From: DRWZ01 sp964601505
GTDB taxonomy: Bacteria; Calescibacteriota; Calescibacteriia; Calescibacteriales; Calescibacteriaceae
NCBI GenBank assembly: GCA_964601505.1
Contig: CAZRNR010000060.1
Span: 1 to 13,072, forward strand
Length of the DNA stretch: 13,072 nucleotides
Direction of reading: 5' to 3'
Shown here piece by piece: positions 1 to 6,759 of the stretch (position 1 is its first letter; each line of letters opens with the position of its first letter). The position numbers and the translations under genes are program-made. The notes beneath the pieces are model-generated. The model was not told where the DNA came from. It searched no databases and worked only from the letters and a program-made list of their open reading frames with translations.

Positions 1-84
1 TCCAAAAACATCTATATAATTGGGATTGAATTCAGCAAGGAAAAAAGAAACATCACAAGTTTTGAGTGGGAAAGGGTACATTAG
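1..84 (+). CDS. C-terminal end of a probable AAA-ATPase / PD-(D/E)XK nuclease-family protein (partial)
   Basis: Frame 1 is open from the first base to a TAG at 82-84 and encodes 27 residues. The tail contains IGIEFSKEKRNI followed by an aromatic and acidic ending (FEWERV). This matches, from memory, the last strand and helix of the AAA-ATPase-like proteins with a C-terminal PD-(D/E)XK nuclease domain (formerly DUF1703), which often end in an 'IG(I/V)xFS..KRNI..W' pattern. These proteins occur in many copies in some bacterial and archaeal genomes and are of unsettled function. The gene enters from the left; its start, ATPase and nuclease motifs lie outside the window. The assignment rests on a short tail; the open frame ending in a protein-like sequence is what is directly seen. 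Confidence 0.5.
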   Translation, partial: SKNIYIIGIEFSKEKRNITSFEWERVH

Positions 85-117
85 GTTATAGAATTAAGAC
101 TGTGGCTGACGCTCTCA

Positions 118-126
118 ACTAATTGA
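118..126. repeat. Left copy of candidate target-site duplication
   Basis: ACTAATTGA directly abuts the left end of the insertion-like element. The identical nine bases recur at 383-391 beyond its right end. The match extends upstream with a single mismatch to 112-126 versus 377-391. Confidence 0.5.
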
Positions 127-225
127 GGGGTGTTCATAATTCTCAATCATTTTTTTAATAATTTTGAACTCTATTTCCGAAATTCACATATGCAACTTCA
201 TTCTATTTTTAAATACATCCATAAA

Positions 226-242
226 TGTTTGCAAAGCAAACA
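226..242. repeat. Short perfect hairpin inside the element
   Basis: TGTTTGC and GCAAACA form a perfect 7-bp inverted repeat around a 3-base loop (AAA). There is no T-run after it, so it is not an ordinary terminator. It lies between the two copies of the left end. Confidence 0.5.
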
Positions 243-271
243 CACCTATAAGAATATAACCTATTTTATCA

Positions 272-286
272 GGGGTGTTCATAATT
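272..286 (+). repeat. Internal copy of the element's left end
   Basis: GGGGTGTTCATAATT is repeated exactly here, 145 bases after and in the same orientation as the copy at 127-141; one more upstream base (A) also matches. It lies inside the insertion-like element, so that element carries two left ends and one right end. No duplication flanks a hypothetical 272-379 unit. Confidence 0.6.
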
Positions 287-382
287 TTACCAACCTAACC
301 TTGTTGATTTTTATAAAGAATTAATCTTGTGATAGGAGCAAGAAAGGATAAGAATAAACTTCTTAATTATGAGCACCTCTCG

Positions 383-391
383 ACTAATTGA
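383..391. repeat. Right copy of candidate target-site duplication
   Basis: ACTAATTGA, identical to 118-126. If the duplication is 12 bases (380-391, one mismatch), it abuts the inverted end at 379 with no gap. Confidence 0.5.
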
Positions 392-510
392 AGTTTAATT
401 TTTTTATTCTTACATTTAATAGATGATTTAGCCCATAAATGACGGGTCTGAAAATCTGCTATTTAGTAATTGCTCGTATTTCTTTGGCATGAATCCTTCT
501 AAAAATTTTA

Positions 511-547
511 TTTCAAGTGAGAGATCGATCTCCACTGACACTTGAAA
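511..547. repeat. Compound inverted repeat enclosing a 12-bp palindrome
   Basis: TTTCAAGTG (511-519) is a perfect inverted match to CACTTGAAA (539-547). Between them GAGATCGATCTC (521-532) is a perfect palindrome, and AGTG (516-519) can alternatively pair with CACT (533-536). The nested dyads could be a protein-binding site or alternative RNA hairpins. No gene starts close downstream on the plus strand. The site also lies within a possible minus-strand gene fragment (428-562). Confidence 0.5.
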
Positions 548-1076
548 GTTTTGGTAAAAAACTTATTATATACTTATAGGAGTGAGTTTATTTTAAATTG
601 TCAGGTGGCAATTATCATTATAGGATAGATCAAATTCTAGAGTGAATTGACTCTATTAATTTATTGGAAATTTCCCTATTTGCTATAAGTGAATAGTTTT
701 TGTTTTGTAGATTATTGTTATATGCGAATATAGTATAGCGAATTAACAAGTGAATTTGGATGGGGTTTATTTTCTTTGTTGGAGAAGGTTTGAAATGAAG
801 GTTTGCAATATTACTAGCATAGCTATTCACAAATAGGGAACATCATAAACACTGAAATTTTTGATTTCGGATCTTGTTTATTTTACAAGATTCTTATGAG
901 TTTAGAACACCCCAAGGATGTGATTTCCTATAGACTCTTTACTTGAAATCAAAAACTTCTTTATATAACCATTATCAATTTAATCAGTTTTTGACAATCC
1001 TTTCTTTGTAAAATAAGCACTTTTAAGGATTAGAAATTAGAGTATCTAAAAGGTTTTCTGCTTGTGAACAGTTATG

Positions 1077-3026
1077 CTAGATTACTATCTCGGGTTGATG
1101 GTAGAGTTTGAGTCTTTTTTCAGCTGCTTTTATAATGAGTGCGAGCATTTGTGAGTAAGTTATATCTTGTAGCGCACAAAGCTTTGCAAGGTGTCCATCC
1201 CAACACCATCCAGGATTAGGATTTACTTCTAGTAGATAAGGATTTCCTTCTTCGTCTAACCTCCAGTCAAATCTTGCGTAGTCTCTACAACCGAGCCTTT
1301 CAAAGAGTTTAATGGAGCATTCTATTATTATTCTTTCTGTTTCTTCTGGTAGGTTAGCTTTTATTGTCCGTATGTTCCAATATGGGGAATCAGGGAGCCA
1401 CTTTGCTTCATATCCGCATATTCTTGGAAATCCTTCTGGGAGCATGGAATAATCTTCTTCACCTATAGGTGTGATCATATAATCATTTGGTGGGTTTCCT
1501 ATTATTCCTACTGTAAGATCTTTACCTGGGAGGAATTTTTCGACTAATATTGGTTTTTCATAACCAAATCTTTTTCTGACATCTGCTATTTGTGCGGTCA
1601 GTTCTTCAACTGAATATACTACAGATTTTGTCGTAATTCCGAAGGATGAATCTCCATAATTTGGTTTTACTATTGCGGGGAAAGAGAAAGGTATTTCATA
1701 TATTATGTCAGAGGGTTTTATAAAGAAAGCCGGAGCAACTGGGATTTCCATTTCTTTTGCTATACCTCTTACGAGTGATTTATCGTAGCAGAAAGAGAGA
1801 CATTGGGGACCTGCTCCTGTGTAGTGAATTCCAAGAATCTCAAGCAGGGATGGAATATGTAATTCTTTAGTTGGATCATTTGAGAAACCTTCATCACATA
1901 AGTTTAGTACAAGGTCTATCTTTCCTTTGTTTTTGAGGTCTTTTAGGGAATCTATTAATTTATCGTGATCGGATAGGAAATAGAAATTATATTCCTTTAT
2001 TTCTGATAAGGCTTCTTTAAGTTTGTTTATTGTGAGTATATCATCTTCGTCAAATGTTCCTCCTGGTTTTATTGGGTCTTTCTTTTTTGGATCTCCAAGT
2101 AAGACTACTATGTTTTTTACACTGGAGGATACTCCATTTGTTTTGGTCCAGAATTTCTGAGCCTTTGCAACTATAAGAAATCTTTTTTCCATCATTCCGA
2201 GGTCCTGACCTCTATTTGATAGTCCGTTTATCTTTTCGATTTCTATGTCTGTGAAACCGATTTCTTCAAAGAGGCTTTTAATCTCGCTTTCTGAATATAA
2301 TCTTTCTGCGTAGAATCTATCTACAAGGATTCCCTTTTCAGCATGTATTATCACCTCTCTTGAGATTATCCTTTTTGCATCAGAGGAAAGGCTCCTTTCC
2401 CTGCAAACTATGGTTTTTTTATCTATCCATTCCCATGACCGAGGTTGAAAGTTTTTACGCATGTATTCTCCGTCTGTTATATCAACAATGGCCTTCCCTC
2501 CGGGCTTAAGCACTCTGAAAACCTCTTTAAGAACTTTTTTATCATCTTCTGCAGATTCAAAATAACCGAAGCTGTTTCCAAGTATAAGAACAAAATCAAA
2601 CTGATCTGATTTATAAGGTATTTTCCTTGCGTCTCCTTCTCTAAATTTGACAGGTAGCCCTTCCTTCTTAGCTTGTTTTCTAGCTTTTTCAATTAGGTAA
2701 TGCGAGCTGTCTAATCCCTCCACGAACATAAAGCCTCTTCTTGCGAGTTCTAAGGAGTGTCTTCCATGTCCGCAGCATAGGTCGAGTATCGTTACATCTT
2801 TGCTCACCTCAACTTCGGGACCAAACTTTTCTAATATCTTTGATATTTCGGCCTTAGTTATGTTATCATCACCTACGACATCGCTATCTGTTTTTATGTA
2901 AAATGAATCAAAGATTTTTCTCCACCAATCTGAAGGTACATATAGTTCAAGGTTTTCAACCGGCCCGAGTGTGGTTTTTTTACCACCTTTTTGCAAAGGT
3001 ATTTGCCTGAAAGACTTATCTTTCAT
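1077..3026 (-). CDS. Fused SAM-dependent methyltransferase and D-Ala-D-Ala-ligase-like ATP-grasp protein
   Basis: The 649-residue protein has two enzymatic halves. Residues about 70-290 are a class I methyltransferase: the SAM-binding loop DLCCGHGRHSLELARRG (about 82-98), an acidic end of strand 2 (EGLD, 103-106), GDARKIPY (131-138) and VLKPGGKAIVD (172-182). Residues about 304-640 resemble D-alanine-D-alanine ligase: NLCDEG (375-380), HYTGAGPQ and a downstream YDK (401-416), KPNYGDSSFGI (454-464), VEKFLPGKDLTVG (495-507) and LLEVNPNPG (598-606), the ATP/Mg-binding end. The usual GGxSxE motif near the start of Ddl is absent. The enzyme presumably couples ATP-driven amide-bond formation with methylation of substrate or product; the substrate is unknown. 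The ATG has a strong AGGAGG (3042-3047) upstream. It is transcribed alone, divergently from the nagZ cluster. Housekeeping Ddl is less likely because of the fusion and the missing motif. Confidence 0.85.
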   Translation of the reverse strand: MKDKSFRQIPLQKGGKKTTLGPVENLELYVPSDWWRKIFDSFYIKTDSDVVGDDNITKAEISKILEKFGPEVEVSKDVTILDLCCGHGRHSLELARRGFMFVEGLDSSHYLIEKARKQAKKEGLPVKFREGDARKIPYKSDQFDFVLILGNSFGYFESAEDDKKVLKEVFRVLKPGGKAIVDITDGEYMRKNFQPRSWEWIDKKTIVCRERSLSSDAKRIISREVIIHAEKGILVDRFYAERLYSESEIKSLFEEIGFTDIEIEKINGLSNRGQDLGMMEKRFLIVAKAQKFWTKTNGVSSSVKNIVVLLGDPKKKDPIKPGGTFDEDDILTINKLKEALSEIKEYNFYFLSDHDKLIDSLKDLKNKGKIDLVLNLCDEGFSNDPTKELHIPSLLEILGIHYTGAGPQCLSFCYDKSLVRGIAKEMEIPVAPAFFIKPSDIIYEIPFSFPAIVKPNYGDSSFGITTKSVVYSVEELTAQIADVRKRFGYEKPILVEKFLPGKDLTVGIIGNPPNDYMITPIGEEDYSMLPEGFPRICGYEAKWLPDSPYWNIRTIKANLPEETERIIIECSIKLFERLGCRDYARFDWRLDEEGNPYLLEVNPNPGWCWDGHLAKLCALQDITYSQMLALIIKAAEKRLKLYHQPEIVI

Positions 3027-3069
3027 TATCTATTTTACCCTCCTCCTTTTTTATTCTTTGTTTTTAAAT

Positions 3070-3078
3070 ATTATAGCA
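3070..3078 (-). promoter_or_regulatory. Extended -10 promoter of the methyltransferase/ATP-grasp gene
   Basis: On the minus strand the sequence reads TGCTATAAT, a perfect extended -10 (TGnTATAAT). No good -35 hexamer lies at 17 bases, as is usual for extended -10 promoters. Transcription would start near 3063, giving a leader of about 35 bases that includes the AGGAGG. Confidence 0.6.
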
Positions 3079-3300
3079 AAATTTTTCTTTGTGTGTGATG
3101 AAATTCAACAAATTTGTGGATTTTTTATTTCTTAAGCTGAAGGATAGTTCCTTATTCTGTAGCAGAACATCTTTCTCTTTTTAGTTGATAACCCAGAGAT
3201 TTTTTATCAGTTGATGTTATACATATTGCTAGGAGAGTTGTATAGATCTTTAAGTTTCTATTTTTATACTAATGTATTTTTTCTTTTTCAAGATTAAAGT

Positions 3301-4281
3301 GTGGCGCTTGGTGGATTTTTTGTTGTTGGTATAAAGGATAGAGGTGAGATATCGCAGGAATCTATAGATTTTCTAAAGACTTATAAACCATCTGGTATAA
3401 TAATCTTTTCTCATAACATACCAGATGATTATGAAGCTACCCGTGAGTTTCTGCACAAAATAAAAGGTATCACCGGATACGGTCTTTATATATGTGTTGA
3501 TCAGGAGGGAGGAAGAGTTATGAGAATAAAACCTCCGTTTGACTTTCCATCACAAAGAGAGATTGGTTCTCTATATGAAAGGAAGGTGATCTCAGATAGT
3601 GATGTTTTTGATTTGGGCCAGAAGGTCGGTTCATTTTTATCTTACCTTGGTATAGATGTCAATTTTTCTCCTTGTGTTGATCTTTATGGATATAATTTTT
3701 CCGTCATAGGAGACCGTGCTTATTCCGATGATCCAGATATAGTTGCGAGGATTGCTGAGGGTTTTTCAAAGGGTATGCTTTCTTCTGGCGTTCTACCTGT
3801 TGCAAAACATTTCCCGGGACATGGGCTTGTTGAGGAAGATTCACACCATGTTCTACCATATCAGAAATTTTCAGATGTAGAAAAACACATAAAGCCATTC
3901 AAACTGGTTTCATCCTTTGTCTATGGTGTTATGACGGCTCACATAGTTGTGAGAGATATTGACCCAGATCTTCCTGCAACTTTGTCATCAAAAACAATTT
4001 CTCTTCTAAAGAGTTTTTTCCCGGGTTGTGTTATAACAGATGATCTTGGTATGAAAGCTCTTGAGTCTTTCGGAAGTATTTCAGATTTAGCTTTAAAATC
4101 TTTTGAGGCTGGTTGCGATACCCTTTTGGTTTGCAAGAACGATTACAATCTACTTTCAAAAGTTATTGAGGATTTTTCTCGTGAGATCGGGAAGTTTCCA
4201 AAAGAAAGGATACAGGATTCAGCAAGTCGTGTAGCATTCTTGAGATTTAAAAGAAGTTTTTCAAGGAGGAAGATATTGTGA
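3301..4281 (+). CDS. nagZ: Glycoside hydrolase family 3 beta-N-acetylhexosaminidase (NagZ-like)
   Basis: At 326 residues this is the single-domain length of NagZ, which removes N-acetylglucosamine from muropeptides during cytoplasmic peptidoglycan recycling. Family marks run in order: SGIIIFSHNI (31-40), VDQEGGRV (66-73), IGDRAYSDDP (136-145), the catalytic-loop signature KHFPGHG (169-175) with DSHH (180-183), MTAHIVV (211-217) and VITDDLGM (244-251), where Asp247 should be the nucleophile. The DSH histidine loop is the NagZ-type acid/base, not that of larger GH3 beta-glucosidases. No signal peptide is seen. The start is GTG: an in-frame TAA lies at 3295-3297, so no upstream start is possible, and there is no Shine-Dalgarno, suggesting a short or unstructured leader. 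The gene ends by overlapping the next start by 4 bases, and leads a cluster of envelope genes. Confidence 0.9.
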   Translation: MALGGFFVVGIKDRGEISQESIDFLKTYKPSGIIIFSHNIPDDYEATREFLHKIKGITGYGLYICVDQEGGRVMRIKPPFDFPSQREIGSLYERKVISDSDVFDLGQKVGSFLSYLGIDVNFSPCVDLYGYNFSVIGDRAYSDDPDIVARIAEGFSKGMLSSGVLPVAKHFPGHGLVEEDSHHVLPYQKFSDVEKHIKPFKLVSSFVYGVMTAHIVVRDIDPDLPATLSSKTISLLKSFFPGCVITDDLGMKALESFGSISDLALKSFEAGCDTLLVCKNDYNLLSKVIEDFSREIGKFPKERIQDSASRVAFLRFKRSFSRRKIL

Positions 4282-5504
4282 AAGTAGGTGTTATAGGTTT
4301 GGGAACTGGTGGTATAACATTTATTTCTGAAATAAGGCGTTTGCGTGTCCCATGTGAAATTTTCTTGTTTGAAAAAAGGGGATTGAAGGTTTTTCATCCA
4401 TGTTCAATACCGGAAGCTCTGGAGGGGAAGATAGAGCTTCAAAGCTTGATAGAACCTTTTGGACTTTCTGGTATTACATTTATGGGGCAAGCCAGGGAGG
4501 TTGATCCTTATAGCCTTTCTGTTGGTTTTGAGAATAATGGTTCAATAGGTAAGGTTTCCCTGGATTTTGTTTTTGTTGCAACGGGTGGTGATGTTGTTTT
4601 ACCATCAAAAAATTTCTTCAAGGCTACAAAGTATGATGATGTTGAGAAGATAAAACAATTGCTTCCCGGTGCGAAAAGGATCGGTATTGTCGGAGCAGGT
4701 ATTCTGGGCCTTGAATTAGCAAGTGCTCTTTCTGTTTATCCTATTCAGATAGAAATTTTTGAGGCGAAAGATCATATCTTGCCTGAACTGATTGATAGGG
4801 GACTTTCAGAAAAACTCCTGAAGAAAATTGACAGAAAAAATGTATTTTTCAATTTTGGTAGATTTGTCAATGATATTAGTGGATTTGATATTGTTATTTT
4901 TTGCACTGGTTTCAAACCTGTTTCCCCTTTGCCTTTTGAGATAAGAGTTGATGAGTATATGAGAGTTATAGATCCTAGATCCGGGAAACCTTTTGATAGG
5001 ATTTTCGCTGCAGGTGATTGTATAACTTATGATTTCAAGATTCCAAGAGTGGCAACCATAGCTGCTGAGCAAGCAAGAATTGCTGCCAGAAATATTAAGA
5101 TGATTGTGCAAGGGAATCAACCTGAAGAAAAGTATGAGCTTTTTGTTGCACCAGTTCTGGTTAAGGCTTTTAGCTATGAGGTCGGAAAAGTCGGTAGAAT
5201 TCATAAACCTTCGGATCTACAAAAATTTTATCTTGATCTAAAAGTTCTTCCATTTGATGAAAGAAAAATACATATATACGCTGAATTAGATAAGAACGGA
5301 ATTATCTATGAGCTTCAGGCTTTTTGTGATTTACGCTCCGAAGTGAGACATATTATTGATATATCTTACATATCAATGAAGAAAATGATAAGTGTATCTG
5401 ATATAAGAAGATTTGAACTCTCATATCAGCCCGAAGTATGTAAATTCCCAGATCCCGTGACTTCCTTTGCGGAGTTCGTTTCAAGAAGGTTAGGAATTCT
5501 CTAA
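4278..5504 (+). CDS. FAD/NAD(P)-dependent oxidoreductase of the CoA-disulfide reductase / NADH oxidase type
   Basis: The 408-residue protein has the two-dinucleotide-fold architecture of this family: FAD-binding GLGTGG (7-12), an NAD(P)-binding segment GIVGAGILGLELASAL (136-151), the second FAD motif RIFAAGDC (241-248) and a C-terminal interface domain from about residue 290. Cys42 in HPCSIPE sits where CoA-disulfide reductases and NADH oxidases carry their single redox cysteine (SxCGLPY-like), so a one-cysteine thiol or sulfur/peroxide chemistry is plausible. The flanking motif is altered, so the substrate is uncertain. The GTG start (4278-4280) overlaps the TGA of nagZ (4279-4281), with AAGGAGGA at 4263-4270. 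Translation is therefore coupled to nagZ. A gap of 49 bases precedes tolB. Its role in an envelope cluster is unknown. Confidence 0.8.
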   Translation: MKVGVIGLGTGGITFISEIRRLRVPCEIFLFEKRGLKVFHPCSIPEALEGKIELQSLIEPFGLSGITFMGQAREVDPYSLSVGFENNGSIGKVSLDFVFVATGGDVVLPSKNFFKATKYDDVEKIKQLLPGAKRIGIVGAGILGLELASALSVYPIQIEIFEAKDHILPELIDRGLSEKLLKKIDRKNVFFNFGRFVNDISGFDIVIFCTGFKPVSPLPFEIRVDEYMRVIDPRSGKPFDRIFAAGDCITYDFKIPRVATIAAEQARIAARNIKMIVQGNQPEEKYELFVAPVLVKAFSYEVGKVGRIHKPSDLQKFYLDLKVLPFDERKIHIYAELDKNGIIYELQAFCDLRSEVRHIIDISYISMKKMISVSDIRRFELSYQPEVCKFPDPVTSFAEFVSRRLGIL

Positions 5505-5512
5505 TTAAGAAG

Positions 5513-5541
5513 TTGAGAATAATTGCTGTTTAATTTACGAT
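5513..5541 (+). promoter_or_regulatory. Candidate promoter for tolB
   Basis: TTGAGA (5513-5518) and TACGAT (5536-5541) are separated by 17 bases; they match the -35 and -10 consensus at five and four of six positions. A start near 5548 would leave only about 6 bases before the tolB ATG, which lacks a Shine-Dalgarno. In such AT-rich DNA chance matches are common. Confidence 0.3.
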
Positions 5542-5553
5542 ATTTTAAACTTT

Positions 5554-6708
5554 ATGTATATGGTTTGTTTCCTTTTTATACTGTTTTTAGTTCGTCAGGA
5601 AAAGGGAAATCTTTATGTTATAGATATATCTTCTCCAAAGTATAAACCTGTTAAAGTTCAATTTATAACTAATGATAACCAATCTTTGGAAGTTTCAAAA
5701 CTAATCTCAAGGAATCTCGGAGTTATAGGATATTTCGATGTTGTGAAGGAGGGAGCCGATGTTTCAGTTGAGACAGTTAAGACACCATCTGGTTTTAAAT
5801 TTACAGGATATTTTTCTGGGGAAGAGTTTTTTAAGGTTGAACTCAAGTCAGATGATTTTAAAGCAGTTGCTGATACATTTTCTAATTATATCATAAAAAA
5901 AATTTCAGGTTTAGAAACAGATATTTTTGGTAGAAAAGTTTTCATTTTATCTAATCTTGATGGCAAGAAGGAGATATATCAAACCAGTTTTATCTCCGAT
6001 ACATTTGAAAAAGTTGTCTCGGCAAAATCTTTTATTCCAAATTTTTCAGTTTCTCCATCTGGAAATAAGATAGCTTACACGCATTACGATGGAAGGAACT
6101 ATCGTCTTTATATAGCTGACCTGTCATCAAAGAAGATATTTTCACCTGTTGTGAGAGATGGTATGTTTATATCACCGAGCTTTTTTTCAGATGATCGTAT
6201 TGTTTTGGCTTGGAACTCCGGGAGTGGTTCCAACATTTATCTTTTTGATATCGTTGCAAGGTCCTTATCAAAGATAACTTCGGGTAATGCTGATGTATCC
6301 GCAAAGGTGATGCCAGATGGTAAGAGACTTATTGTTGTTTCGGGTAAGGGAGGGCTTCCGCAGATATATTTGAAGGACCTTAACGGGAAGGATGAAAGAT
6401 TGCCACTTTCCGGAAGATACAACTCATCACCTGACATCTCTCCAGATGGAAAGAGAATTGCTTTTACAAAACTTGAAGGTAGTAGATTCAATATATACAT
6501 ATATGATCTTGAAACGAAGACTGAAAAGCCCCTTGTAGTTGATTTTGGTTCTTCTGAAAACCCATCGTGGTCAAGAGACGGAAATTTTATACTTTTTGCT
6601 TCAAATCGCGATGGGGATTATGACATATACATTACAGATAGGTTTGGTAACTTTATAAGGAAGGTTTTTGATACCGCAAAGGATGAATTCCAAGCTGTTT
6701 TTAGATGA
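5554..6708 (+). CDS. tolB: TolB, periplasmic beta-propeller of the Tol-Pal system
   Basis: TolB works in the periplasm with Pal to keep the outer membrane tied to peptidoglycan during division. At 384 residues it is a little shorter than the roughly 430 of E. coli TolB. Residues about 19-120 fit the N-terminal domain (VIDISSP, SRNLGVIGYFDVV), followed by propeller repeats with the SPDGK.IAF...IYIYDL pattern: FSVSPSGNKIAYTHYDG (164-180), VMPDGKRLIVVSGKGG (252-267), ISPDGKRIAFTKLEGS (295-310) and WSRDGNFILFASNRDGDYDI (339-358). The hydrophobic start (MVCFLFILFLV, residues 3-13) serves as an export signal but lacks the usual preceding positive charge. The frame is open back to 5509 but has no ATG, GTG or TTG before 5554; a second ATG is at 5560. 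No Shine-Dalgarno is visible. pal follows after 51 bases, the standard tolB-pal order. Confidence 0.9.
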   Translation: MYMVCFLFILFLVRQEKGNLYVIDISSPKYKPVKVQFITNDNQSLEVSKLISRNLGVIGYFDVVKEGADVSVETVKTPSGFKFTGYFSGEEFFKVELKSDDFKAVADTFSNYIIKKISGLETDIFGRKVFILSNLDGKKEIYQTSFISDTFEKVVSAKSFIPNFSVSPSGNKIAYTHYDGRNYRLYIADLSSKKIFSPVVRDGMFISPSFFSDDRIVLAWNSGSGSNIYLFDIVARSLSKITSGNADVSAKVMPDGKRLIVVSGKGGLPQIYLKDLNGKDERLPLSGRYNSSPDISPDGKRIAFTKLEGSRFNIYIYDLETKTEKPLVVDFGSSENPSWSRDGNFILFASNRDGDYDIYITDRFGNFIRKVFDTAKDEFQAVFR

Positions 6709-6759
6709 ATTTTTTGAAACCCGTTTTTTCGGATTTGCTTTTTTAAAATTAGTTTTACT

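Larger units (their letters stand above)
127..379. mobile_element. Short non-autonomous insertion element (MITE-like) with inverted ends
   Basis: The left end GGGGTGTTCATAATT (127-141) is matched in inverted orientation by AATTATGAGCACCTC (365-379), whose reverse complement agrees at 13 of 15 positions. Outside the ends lies a direct duplication: ACTAATTGA at 118-126, touching the left end, and at 383-391. Extended, it is 12 bases with one mismatch (115-126 and 380-391), abutting both ends exactly. Inverted ends plus a flanking duplication are the signature of transposition. There is no room for a transposase, so it would have to be moved in trans. The end sequence loosely recalls IS256-family termini and a 9-base duplication fits that family, but that link is from memory. 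The exact right boundary (379 or 382) is uncertain. Confidence 0.55.
85..1076. other. Gene-poor AT-rich stretch with repeats and possible gene remnants
   Basis: About 990 bases without a convincing intact gene. It holds the insertion-like element at 127-379, an inverted dyad at 511-547, a possible minus-strand gene fragment at 428-562, and inverted repeats between 858 and 1016. Longer open frames (130-324 plus, 630-830 minus) encode Asn/Ile/Lys/Phe-rich sequences with no recognisable motif and no ribosome-binding site, so I do not call them genes. The mixture looks like a decayed accessory junction. Confidence 0.6.

Noticed and set aside
130..324. 64-codon plus-strand open frame
   Set aside because: It spans the insertion-like element, starts inside its end repeat, has no ribosome site and encodes low-complexity Asn/Phe/Ile-rich sequence.
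630..830. 66-codon minus-strand open frame in the gene-poor stretch
   Set aside because: Asn/Ile/Lys-rich translation with no recognisable motif and no Shine-Dalgarno; expected by chance at this base composition.
3140..3153. AAGGA-TAGT-TCCTT hairpin in the divergent region upstream of nagZ
   Set aside because: Only five base pairs and no clear T-run; no gene ends nearby, so no terminator role is supported.
3265..3270. TATACT as a -10 for the nagZ cluster
   Set aside because: No acceptable -35 or extended -10 accompanies it in a very AT-rich stretch, so it is not listed as a promoter.
4806..5204. 132-codon minus-strand frame inside the flavoprotein gene
   Set aside because: It is antisense to a gene with clear FAD and NAD motifs and shows no protein motif itself.
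6709..6759. Terminator between tolB and pal
   Set aside because: CCG-T6-CGG gives only a 3-bp stem and the T-run lies in the loop; the genes more likely share a transcript.
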